A stretch of DNA of 64,000 nt from Ectocarpus siliculosus. Its lineage: Eukaryota; Sar; Phaeophyceae; Ectocarpales; Ectocarpaceae. The stretch covers positions 2,853,568 through 2,917,567 of the forward strand of contig FN649758.1 in NCBI GenBank assembly GCA_000310025.1, written 5' to 3'. This document shows positions 1 through 10,607 of this stretch, piece after piece (positions within the stretch are counted from its first letter, which is position 1; each line of letters opens with the position of its first letter). Made by a program: the position numbers and the translations under genes. The notes beneath the pieces are model-generated. The model did not search any database. It had not been told where the DNA came from and was given only the letters and a program-made list of their open reading frames with translations.

Positions 1-3000
1 GCGGGCGAGTTCGCGTGCGTTCCCGAGACGGGCTGGAACAGCTCCATATGGAACCCCCACGTCTTCGAGCCAGCCGCAGCCCCCACTGTTTTTGGTGTTG
101 CTAGCCGAACCGGGGAGGGGCTCAGGAGGGTCGTATCTCCGCAGGAGGAGGTCTTGCGGCAGCAGGCCGTCGCGATCGTTTTCTCTAGGTTTCAGGCAAG
201 AAGGAAAATGAGAGCCGTTTGTGATTCTTGTCTGCTGCCTGCCACACCTACAGCAGCTGGTAGCTTATTTAGGTTGCTCCGAGAGTTGGGGGGACAGGGA
301 AGGGGGCGCAATGGACCGAGCAGCCCCAGGAAATCCTTGAGTGATGCTGCGCGCTCGGGGCTTGATGATATAAGCAAGCCTCCGCAAAGGTGCGGGGTTT
401 GGATCCGAACGTTCAGCGACCAGGAAAACATTAGACTCGTTTGATCTTTTTGCCCGCCAGCGGTCTCCTCCCGACGATAGACCGAGGAGCGGCGAAGCCG
501 CCTCCTCTTTCCCTCTGCGCCGCCGTCGGGTGCTATCAGCTTCCCTCGTGCTTGGTGTCTGCTGCGTAGCGCATTTTTGCCCTGCTGTTGGCAAGGTTCG
601 TTGCCTTGGATTCGGTCCCCTCTGGCCAACCCACACAGCCGCGGGGCGTCTAGCTTTGGCAGACCCCAAGACCAAGCCGCGGTAGTCTCACTCCAGCGGT
701 GCCCGCTGTTGCCTTTGTTCCTCCGGAACACGGTGCCCTACCCCATGCCTCCCCCGCCGTGCAGGTGCTCGGAAAGGAGCTCGGAATCCGTGTAAAGAAC
801 GAGATGTTCGAGCGGTGGCAGTTCAGCCGTAAGCTTAAGGAGGGCAGGGGAGGGGACCCGATCCTGCCGGCCGAGTCGTTCTTTGACCCGGGCTTGGACG
901 CGGAGCTGCAAGCGTTGGGGGTGCACAAGGCGCAGTCGAGGAACCTGTGCTGCGAGCTCGGGCGGGCCTCCAAGTCCGCCCTCAAGACCCTCAAGAAGCA
1001 GGTGGCTCGCTCTCTGCTTCTCTCGCTGTAGGCCTGTCTGTGTGCGTCTCTCTGCNNNNNNNNNNNNNNNNNNNNNNNNNNNNNNNNNNNNNNNNNNNNN
1101 NNNNNNNNNNNNNNNNNNNNNNNNNNNNNNNNNNNNNNNNNNNNNNNNNNNNNNNCCCCCTCCCCCCCCCCCCCCTCTCTCTTTCTCGTTTTTTATATAC
1201 CTCTCTCTCTCTCGTTCTCTCCACCTCTATCTCTTCACGTATCCTAACTCTCATCTCTATGTAATGTCATCTCTCCCTGTGCGCGACTTGTGCGGGAGGC
1301 CGGACAAGCTCTATCCATGATACAACTTGTCAATGACGACAACAGAGCAACAGGCCGCAGACGAGAAGAACCATACGCGAAAGAGGGGCAGAGACGGCCA
1401 GGCATTTGCTAAACCTACGCACGCAAACAAACCCATTCGCGAAGCGATCGAGTCCTGCAGTAGCAGTAGCCATGCCCGAACACGACAAGCTATGCCCAAA
1501 ATACAAAAAAAAAATTGTAGTGGAAATGAACGTTTCCTCGTCTTCACCCCCCTTGCCAGCTGCGGGGCGTGGTCAACGGGCCGGCGGCGGCGGTATCGGC
1601 GCCGTCAAAAAGGGTGGCCGCTAGGAAGCTTGACGGCAACACGTACGTGTTGCAGCTGGGAAAAAACAAGTGAGCCGAGAGGGGAAAGAGGCAAACGGTG
1701 CGCTTGCGCAGTAGGTGGTGCGTTGATGATGTGAACTCCGAACAGTATTTTTCATCCCAGGACCACCCCCTCTGAGATTGAGTGAGCGGGTGTTTGGCGC
1801 GATGCAGCGGGTGTCAGGGGAAAGAACGGGGAGTGCGGCTTTGTTGGCGTCATCTTGTTCTCATCGACAGCTATTCGATGTCGCGTGCGCTCACGCGAGG
1901 TCTTCACGGTCGCCGGAGCAACCTCTGGTGGCGTGCTTCGGGGGAAGTTGTGCAGGTTTCGATGGTTCTGTTGTATGTGATTGTGGTGTCGTTGCTCTTG
2001 TCGTTGACGGTTGGGATGTGATGGTGTTACTGCAGCTGCTTGTGCCGCGTGCCGCATCTCCGCTTCTCTACTACTTGTGTTTCTCGTTGTTCTAGTAGCT
2101 AGAAGTCGTCCGCCCGCATGTTCTTCGCCCGCAAGCTGGCCTGCAGTCGTCCTCCCCACCACCAACGGCGCGGAATACGCGGTTGGCATTAACGCCCCCC
2201 ACCCCCCCCGCGCCGCCACACACCGCACCACGACCCGTGCAGGCTGCGCATGAATAGCGCCCACTACGACAAGATGAAGGAGCTGTTCAGCCGATCTCGC
2301 GTGGAGGGGGCCGCTAGACGGCAGTCCTCTTCGACGGAGCACCCACCTCCCGCCTGGATAGGCGACTTCCACGACTGCCTGTTCTCGTGCCTCATGAGGT
2401 ACGAGGCGCTGCAGGTGAGTTTCAAATCTCGGGAGGAAGGTCGTGCCGCCGGTTGTTGTGGCGGTTGTCTCTCTTACGTTTGGGGGCGCGGCGTTTGGGG
2501 TGAGCGGGGGGTGTGTGTGTCGGGGGGGGGATCAGGCGGGGTAATGGTCGCTGCAAGCGGCAAAGACCGACATTCCACCACCGGCAACGACGAGGACGGT
2601 GTACCAACAAAGACCACGGTTAACATTTTGTGCCGCCACCCGCACACTCAACCCTTGCCTGTCCAAGATGGCTCACCTATCGGAGTATGTTAATCTCCGT
2701 CTCAGTTTTATTGCGCACCGTTTTCTTCTTCTTCTCTCTTGTTTGCCCTCTACAATCGCCTAGGTTTTGGTGGTGATGTTCTTGATCGCTTGGTTTTTTT
2801 GTTGTTTGCTTAGCTTGCTGCTCTCGTTTTCTCTATCTTGCTGTTGTGTGTTTTGTGTTACACACCGCGCACGCTCTCTTGCTTCCTTCTTTCTGCATGA
2901 TCTTGGTCTGGGTTTGGTTCATTTTCATGTGGATGGTGTCCTTCTTTTTTATCTCCTCCCGTCCAGCCGTTTTTTTTTCTCCTGTATTTCGGCAAAGTCC

Positions 3001-3598
3001 ACGCTTGCCGACGCAATCGCGTTTTTCGCTTACTCATTGTTTTTTATTTTCATGCTTGGCCCCTCTTTCCCTGCCATCGTTTCCTGCTTCGCGCCTTCGT
3101 TTTTTCCGCTCTGTCCACGTTGGACGATGCGTGGGTGCGGGTGGAAAGGGCGGGGGCTTTCAGGCCTCAATGGGGGGCGACGCTTTCGACGTCCTGCTGA
3201 AGCGCTTCGGCGCGAGGATGGAGTGCTTCGCTTCGCCCTTCAACTGCCGCTACTCGCGATACTGCAGCGCCTTCCCCGACACCGACGGGCCTTTCGGCAG
3301 GTGCGGGCGAAACGTTTTCCCAACAGCCTATCTGAACCATCAGTGTGTTTCCTTTCTCTATGTCCGGTAACAAGACATTTTAGGCGGGGATTGCTTTCTC
3401 TTCTCTATTTCTCCGGTAGCAGGATATGTTGGGTGGAGATTTTGCTGAATCCTTTTTTTCTGTGTTGCCAGAAGCGAGGTCGTTGATTCTCTGTCTCCCT
3501 TTTCGGCGTGGGGTGGGTCTGAACGGATGTTAATTTGACGTCAGAATACACGAACAACAACAGCACGCCTGAAACGATTTGAATGAGCCGTCAGGAGT

Positions 3599-3654
<56 letters not shown>

Positions 3655-5926
3655 AGCAGAAGCAGAAGCGGAAGCAACAAGAGCAGCACCAGCACCAGCA
3701 CCTAACAATCACGACCACTCTTCTGTTGCTAGCAGCGTGAGAAGGGCCTTAGTCGGACGGAGCGTACGAAGTTAACCCTACCCCCTTGCGTCCTTCCCGT
3801 TGTTGCACCTGCCAATGCGTTTGGACCTTGCCTCCTGGATGTCTGTGCGGTTGCTGGCGAGAAGCGCGGGGAGTTTCTTCGACTTTCAGCCTACGCAGGG
3901 AGCTTACGAGGCAAATCCCCCCTTTGTGCGAGACGTTATCCTGAAGATGGCCAACCATATGGACGGCCTCCTGCAGGTAATTTTGACCTTTCACCATTTC
4001 GAACTGCACAGCGAAAATAGTAGGCCACGCCCTAATCGCGTGCGAAACCGTTCTGATTTTTCTCCGCCGATACGGAGATATCTGATTTTGAAGGTTCTTC
4101 TGTATTCATTGGCGAAACGCACAAGTTTGGTACTGGGTATTTCCTGAAGTCTTGCGTTTCGGAATAGTACCATCGTTGCCCGTGCCGACATTCTTGTTAG
4201 ATTTGTTTGGCCTAGCTTATTGGCAAATCCCGGTTGAGGCATCGCGAAGGAGTTGACAGGCATTGGTTGTAATTAGACTCACGCACCCTCCAGGTGGCCC
4301 TTTTGCCGGCTGTGTCATGATAAACCACACCGTGGTAAATAGCGACTGGACCTGCTCTTGCTACCACGTTCGTGGCGAAAGAGATGCGCGAAATATTCTT
4401 GCCTCCCAGTCAGCATCGTCGGGAAAACTGGGAAGCGCGTTGTAGAGTAGAACTGAGCTATTTTTAGTACCGCGGCTGGGTGACATGGGTGTTGTAGGCG
4501 GTTTGCCGTCGGCCATGTCCTGAATTGCGCAAGCCCCCGGCGCATCGTTTGTTTAAGGTGAGCATCTTGGGATTTCACCAATACGCATGGCATGACTCGC
4601 ATCCTCCCCCTCTCTGTTTGCAGCACCCTCTCTCCGCTGTAGTGTCACGCTCTACCGGTACCGACGATGGTGGGAACGGGTTCTCAGTGTTGACACATTT
4701 GCACTGCCTAGGGTACTTGAACAAGCGAGACATGTCCTGACATGCGTGTAGTCAAATGTAAGAGCTCGGGCATATTAGCGGCCATCCGAGGCCGGAAGCC
4801 TGCTTCGCGGCGCCCCCGTTCACCCCCCCCCCCCCTCCATCTCTCACCCGTGCGTCGCGTCTCCCCTTTCCTCACCCAATCTGGTTGCAAACACCCATCT
4901 ATTGTGGGTGTGCGTTTCTATCACTGGTGCACGCCCCCCGGAAGGCCACAGCGAAGGCGTTAACCTTTGTGGTCATCATTCCTTGCTGGGAAGACTCCGC
5001 GGGGTGGAAGAGGCTACGGGACAGCGCGTTTCTGTCCAAGCACATCAAGCTCGACCAGAAAGGTGAGAGAATACGACGGGTCGTTTTCGTCGTTTTCCTC
5101 GGTGGTGTTGTCCGTTCACAAGGGGGAGGTTGTGTGTCCCGGAAAGGGAAAGGTTTCCTCTGTTACATGGTATGTAGCGCGAAGTACGAAGATGGGTATG
5201 TTGTTCCACGCGGAACGAGTGATCGCACGTCCGAGCGACCTGGAACCTGTGACATTCCCGCTTTTCTTGAAACGGAGAGGGGAGAAGGGATGGCGGTAGA
5301 CTAGGAGCAGTGCACGTGTCCTGGCCAAAAAATATTGTTGATTCGGCGGGTAGTTAGCTACACCTGGATGGAGGTGCGAGGAATCATGTCTGGCATGTCC
5401 GTGAGTGCTTTGGTTTAGCGGCATCCCCTGGCGAGGTGAGGGCTGACGGAGGCCTCTAGCTCACTGGATTGATTCGTTCGTATGCGGGATGGCAGACAGC
5501 CGTAGTTCGACCTCGCGTGCTGCGTACGAAACGGCGGAGAACACAAGCTAGCTGAATCGTTGCACAAGTCAGTTTTAATGTTTCGCTCGTCCCGCTCGGC
5601 ACTCGCATCTTGTTATATTCCATAGCCTGGTGTATGACCACCGCCTAGATTTCGGCACCAAGCATTGCAAACACGAAAACACGGCTCGCGCGTGCGTGCG
5701 TGAGCCGCCTCCCCTCCCCCTCTCTTTTCCGGTCCCGGCGCAGACCACGGTTACTGCGAGGGCAAGCAGCACCTGCGGCGCAACCGCTACCGGTTGGCGT
5801 CTTTTCACACGAGCGTCTTCTTCCTGCAGACCGATGTGGCGAGACGGCAGCAGTCGCCCGAGACACTGGGACAGGCTTGCCGAGAGCTCGAGCGGGCCTT
5901 CGCTCTAAGGCAAGAAGGCGACGGGA

Positions 5927-5958
<32 letters not shown>

Positions 5959-6834
5959 ACCAGAGGGGAGGGCGGAAAAAGCGGCCTCTCTTCCTCTTCG
6001 GGGCAGGGACTGCGAGAACAAGGAGGCGGGGGAGAAGGGTTGATCGATGACGGAGGGATCGGTGCGAGTGGTCCCAGCGATGACGATGACGATGATGATG
6101 ACGATGGCGATGACGACAGAGATTTTACCGAAACGTCTTATTCGACGAGCAAGGTCACGGCGAAGCGGCAGCTCAACGAGGCTGGGAAGGCGGCGGAAGG
6201 AAAAGCACGGGGGGTCGTGAATGCCGGCAACAAGAAACCCGCTTCTGTCGGTAGTGGTGGTAGTGCTAGTGCTGGTGGTGGTGGTAGTGGTGGTGGCGAT
6301 TCTGGTGCCGCTACCCCTCTAGCAAAGGCAGAGAAAAAGAAAAAACGAGCGAAAGGTAAACGGCGGCGAAATAGCGACGACGAAGCCGGAGGGTCGGCAC
6401 CATCCGCGGGTGGCAGAGAGCCCGGTGAACATAGCAGGCCGTTGTTCGACGAGGACGGGAATGCGGCTGCCGGGCGTAGGGGCGGCGCAGCAGTGGTGGG
6501 GGGCGAGACGAGTGAGAGCGTCGGCCTTGCGGAGGATTTGGACCCTGATCGTCAAGCCAAGAGAGAGTTGTCGTTATCGGTCAAGAAGAAGAAGAAGCGG
6601 CATGTTGCTGTGGCAGCGGTGGCGGTGGCGAGGGGAACGGCCAGCGATGCCGAGGGGGACGGCAGCGGAGCCGACCCGGCGTTGGCGCCGGCCGGCGAAG
6701 GGACCGGGCTCTCGAGCGAAAACGGGACACGAAAGGGCGAAGCGGAAGGAACGGCGGCAGCAACGGGAGAAGAGCGCGCGAGGAAAAAGAAGAGAGGCAA
6801 ACAGAAAAATAAGAAGTCCCTCTCTGCGTTGTAG
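1..6834 (+). CDS. PCIF1/CAPAM-like cap-specific adenosine-N6 methyltransferase (5' end outside window)
   Basis: Members of this family methylate N6 of the 2'-O-methyladenosine next to the mRNA cap, in the nucleus. Proposed exons are 1-195 (uncertain), 765-1001, 1560-1669, 2243-2414, 3164-3300, 3862-3976, 4957-5062 and 5744-6834. Their phases join without a break and give about 720 residues plus stop. Family blocks appear in the expected order: the ECFASPFNC and YCSAFPDTDG segment (exon 3164-3300), the catalytic NPPF motif inside YEANPPF (codons 3914-3925), FVVIIPCW (exon 4957-5062), and HTSVFFLQTD at the start of the last exon. The rest of that exon encodes a low-complexity tail: a Gly run, an Asp run near 6076-6116 and several Lys/Arg clusters that could act as nuclear signals, ending at TAG 6832-6834. 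The first exon would need a GC donor at 196, so it is the weakest part. An assembly gap lies in the second intron. Family assignment is strong; activity is inferred. Confidence 0.85.
1056..1155. other. Assembly gap (100 N)
   Basis: One hundred N lie within an intron of the PCIF1-like gene. The right flank is a C/T-rich tract (about 1156-1225) that probably caused the break. The exon phases on either side join without needing an exon in the gap. Confidence 0.99.
3601..3648. repeat. (AGC)16 trinucleotide microsatellite
   Basis: Sixteen uninterrupted AGC units are followed by degenerate AGC/AGA units to about 3700. The tract lies in the intron between exons 3164-3300 and 3862-3976 of the PCIF1-like gene, so it is not translated in the proposed model. 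Confidence 0.97.
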
Positions 6835-8553
6835 ACATACTGGGGGAATCCGGCCCGCTCCACGCTCGGCGAAGAGGGGCGACGCGCCATGAACAATTGG
6901 GTACCATTTTTTTTTTTAGCGGGGAAACTGATGGAGATGTTATCGGAGCGCGATGAAGGTGGTGTGGGACACAGCAGGTGGACGATCATGCTGTAGGCTT
7001 TTTGGTCTCCGGGTCGGCTGCTGGTTTTTCCAGGAAACCGGTCGTTCTTACCATCAATAATACTGTTCTTCGTTTCTTTAGTGTTCGTGTTGGCGCGTCG
7101 CGTCCTGCTCTTTTGTGTGTTGTTGTCTGCTGTTCGTCGTATTTTCTTCCCGGGCACATCGTTTGCCGTCCTTCGCGAAAATCACTCGAGTGTAGGTCCC
7201 GCGCTATCGAAAAAACGCTGGATCTACACATGCAACAGCTCAGACTCATACCCGATCCCGCATTGCGTCCTTGGGTGCTACTTGTACCCTATCCGTTTGA
7301 AACGACGAACCGTTGTTCATTAAAGAAAAAAGCGCCTCTCACGGCGGCTTGTTTACCGTATGACACCCTGCCTTCACTCGTTACTCTTTCGTGCTGTCTG
7401 CTGCAGCATCTGCCCCCGAAAGCGCTGCCCTGCTGCGTTCTTTGCGGTGGAAATTTCGAGACGTTGTCAAGATGGAGACATTGGGCATATAATAATTTTG
7501 GCACGCTGACAACGCACACATCAAATCGAAGCCCCGCCACACTCCCAGAGCACGACAGCAATGGCGGTGAACATGGGCGAAAACAACCCGTGCGACACCA
7601 GCAATTGAAGGACTAGCGCCTCCCGTGCCAGTGCCGTGCCAGACTGGGGGAAGCTGTCTTTCCATTCCCTCATCGCTTGATACCTCTCGCCTGTTTGGCT
7701 TCAGGGTCGGCTCGCGAGGGGGGATCGCGAAAGCGGTTACACGCCCTACCTACACTGACCGGTGTGTTTGTTCCTTGATTGGGTGACAAAAGAGTCCGCG
7801 CGTGTATCGAGAATGCGAAATGCGAGAACGCGGCGGGACAATGAAAGGTTGAGCGCACTGCCGTGTGGTGTGACTCTTCGCAGACCCGCCCGCAGGAAAA
7901 AAAACGCCAAGAGCGTTTTTCCCTCTAATCTGTCTATTTCTTGGTACTTACTTTTCCGCCACGAAGGACAAAACCATCGCCACACACAACGGCAGCAGTA
8001 CTGCGGTGGGGTAGTGGCGCCCGGTGGGGGGTCACGTGCGTGCTGGGGCGTAGTCTCACAACAGTAGCCTTCACACACGAAAGTCACCGGGCCGTTGGGG
8101 GTACGCACTACTCGCTACATTCCCGCGCAGGCCCTTCTTGTTGACGCTCACATGAAGTCCGCTACATACACAAACACCTCTACAGCACACTACTAAGCGG
8201 GTGATTTCCAACGGAGGCAAAGAGCGGCGGAAAAACCGCTGGCCATAAAACGTTCGCCGATTTTCTCCGCCCCCTTTACATCCCACACGTTCCCCCCACC
8301 CAACGCGCACAGGTATAGACCATGCGCAATACCAACGGGGGGGCGAGTAAAAAAAACAAACACCGCGGCGTTGCAGTGCACCGCCCGACTTGCTGCCCGT
8401 CCACTCACTACCCTCCCGTCCGACCCCTAGTCTAGAAACTCACACAACTCCACAATTACAACAGTACCAGCCAAGCTGTCCCCCCACAGACGATAAACGC
8501 GGGAACTCTCATCACTAGAAATGACGACGACGGTGATCATACATAAGTCATCA
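6835..8553. other. Convergent 3' interval between genes 1 and 2
   Basis: This 1.7-kb stretch follows the stop codon of the plus-strand PCIF1-like gene and the stop codon of the minus-strand coiled-coil gene. It probably holds both 3' UTRs. Open frames here (for example 6978-7616) have no splice-compatible partners and no recognisable motif. I see no RNA gene or transposon. Confidence 0.6.
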
Positions 8554-10607
8554 TCACCCAACTATCCGGCCCAGCTGACGCCGCCCCTGGCTGGCCTCGA
8601 AATGGAGGCCGGCGTCCTCCGCCTTCTTTATGGCTCCCTCTAGCTTGTCCTTGTCCTTGCTCATGCTGGCCTCCCGCATCATGGCGACGATCTCGCTTCG
8701 TACATCGGGCTCCGGAGGCTGAGATATATATATATACAGAGAGAGAGAGATAGAGATAGAGAGAGAGAGAAAGATTCAGACAGACAGACAGACAGACAGA
8801 CAGACAGGGAGGAAGAATACTTACTCGTAGGTCGTATGTTCACCGTGGGCAACCCTGTGAGCGTCATGAAACACGCACAGGGCGAGGGAGGACAAGCTGG
8901 GCCACGACTTCGAAAAATATCGCCTAAAAAGCGGGACGCCTCTCTTGTGTAGCGCGCAGCGACAGCTGAATGTTCCGCCACAATCGCCATCGATACACAA
9001 GCTTGCCTCCATCAGCAGCCAAAAAAGTGTGCCTCCCGGTTTTACCGCCAGGTGGCCGAAACAAAATAAAAGGGAAACTTACCGGCTCCGCCTTGGCAGC
9101 CGCCCGCGCCGCTGCCAAGCCCGCCGCTGCCGCCGCCGCCGCGGCTGCCGCGCTTCCCGGGGCCGGCTCCTGCCCGCCCCCTCCCCGCTCGCCGCCTCCG
9201 CCCGAGTTAGCGTGGCCCCCGCCGCGCTGGCTTGCCGCAGTGCTATTACTAGCGCTCGCCACGCCGTTGCCCCGCCCACCTCCTCGCCCGCCTGCCTGCG
9301 GCGGCGCCGGGGGGTTTCGATTGTTGGAGGCGGTGGGTGCGGGCCTCGCGCGGGCGGTGTTGCGGGAGTTATTGCCCGCGGGTCCGGGAGGCGGGGGGCC
9401 TCTGTTGGTGCTGGTGGTGGGGGTGGTGGCGCCGGCTGCTGATCCCTGCTGCCGGCCCACCTCCATGAGGTGCTGGACGGTGTCCTGTGGGGGTATGGTT
9501 TCGGGCGGAGTCAAGGGCGTGCAGCATGTCAACGGCAAAATCACGGTGTTCGGGGGGGCTGGCGACCAGGGGCAAGCACATTTCCCCGTCTTCTTTCTCC
9601 CTTTTCGACTTGCGACATACCCTCGTTGTTTGTGCTGGCAGCACCCGATAATTTGGGAGGGCTCAATTGTTGGGCTTATCCAATTGGTACTTGTTTTTCT
9701 TCGCCGTTGCTGTGCACGTTCTTCCCTGCTGCCAGTGATGCTGAAAACGGCGTATGGGGGAGGCTGGCGCAAGGGGGCTCGCAAAACGCATCAAGGTATG
9801 CACACGTCGTTCAACACCGAGGTACTTCTCAATATGGCATCCCAGGGACGGGTCATTTGTACTCACGCTCAAGGAGACAAACCGATCCTTGGTGGGAGTC
9901 TGCTTGAGGTCATTTTTTTATCCCAAATGCCGGAGGTGACGGTTTTGATTCCTGTCGGTTGACTCTACCCACATCGTTTGTCTAATCCGAATTTCTGCGC
10001 GTCCGTTGCACGTGTGTGCGAACGGCACATTCTTGCCTACAACAGCAACCGAACATTGCCGTCGTACGATACATAGTTAATGTGCGACCCAGGCCACTCT
10101 CCGGGAAATCATCATCCGCGGTGTGATGCCATGATAATGTTCGACCATTCTTCTTTTTCAATATATATGCGGCCGCCCATGCATCTGTGTAAGAAACAGC
10201 CGGAGCGATCTTTGCTGGCATTTTGGCGCGTGAGGGGGTGGTATTTGGCGTCATACGCAAGGTTACAACGAAACACGTCCGCGTGTCCAGAGATATCTGC
10301 CCAAAGGCACGGCAACACAAGGGGATTTTGCATCGAGTTCAATCATAGCTGCAGCCCACTACTGCGGCGGCACCTATAGAGGAAAGTCGGCCAGAAAGGC
10401 AAGGTTCCTGAAGCTATCCCTCTCTCAGCTACTCGTGTAGCTCTGGACGTTCTCCATGTACTCCGGTGCACAACGCGTTTTTTTCGTCTCGCTATCTCTC
10501 GTTTAACGCACCTTCAGCTGGAGGTTCTGGCGTTCCAAGTCCTTCACCTTTGCTTTTTGTTCCTCGTACAGGCGCTTGTACTTGTCTAACTCTTCTTCTG
10601 CCGCCAT
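8554..10607 (-). CDS. Coiled-coil protein of unknown function, 220 residues
   Basis: Three exons on the minus strand, 10607-10512, 9484-9083 and 8718-8554, all join in phase 0 and give 220 residues plus TGA. Exon 1 starts at the ATG at 10607 and encodes a Lys/Glu-rich helix (KYKRLYEEQKAKVKDLERQN), a likely short coiled coil. Exon 2 begins with a short helical piece (VQHLMEVGRQQ), then a disordered Pro/Gly/Asn/Ala region with an 11-residue Ala run. Exon 3 encodes a second charged helical segment (KDKLEGAIKKAEDAGL). An alternative exon at 8825-8990 was tested but breaks the frame. Introns are 365 and 1027 bp. The family was not recognised. The short helices flanking a disordered linker suggest an adaptor or scaffold, but this is only inference. 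The gene is convergent with the PCIF1-like gene. Confidence 0.7.
8723..8813. repeat. Compound microsatellite (TA, GA, CAGA)
   Basis: A short TA run, an imperfect GA run and about eight CAGA units follow one another in the last intron of the coiled-coil gene, starting a few bases upstream of its 3' splice site on the minus strand. Confidence 0.95.

Noticed and set aside
192-731. 179-codon minus-strand frame
   Set aside because: It overlaps the first exon and intron of the plus-strand PCIF1-like gene, has no motif, and its length is explained by high GC.
6552-7157. 201-codon minus-strand frame opposite the PCIF1 tail
   Set aside because: It is a shadow of the low-complexity plus-strand exon; the composition mirrors its codons.
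6978-7616. 212-codon plus-strand frame after gene 1
   Set aside because: No coding bias, motif or splice partners; most likely 3' UTR.
8825-8990. Extra exon of the coiled-coil gene
   Set aside because: Good donor at its end, but every phase that fits the last exon meets a stop; skipping it joins exons 9083 and 8718 perfectly.
8970-9962. 330-codon plus-strand frame
   Set aside because: Antisense shadow of the Ala/Gly/Pro-rich exon of the minus-strand coiled-coil gene.
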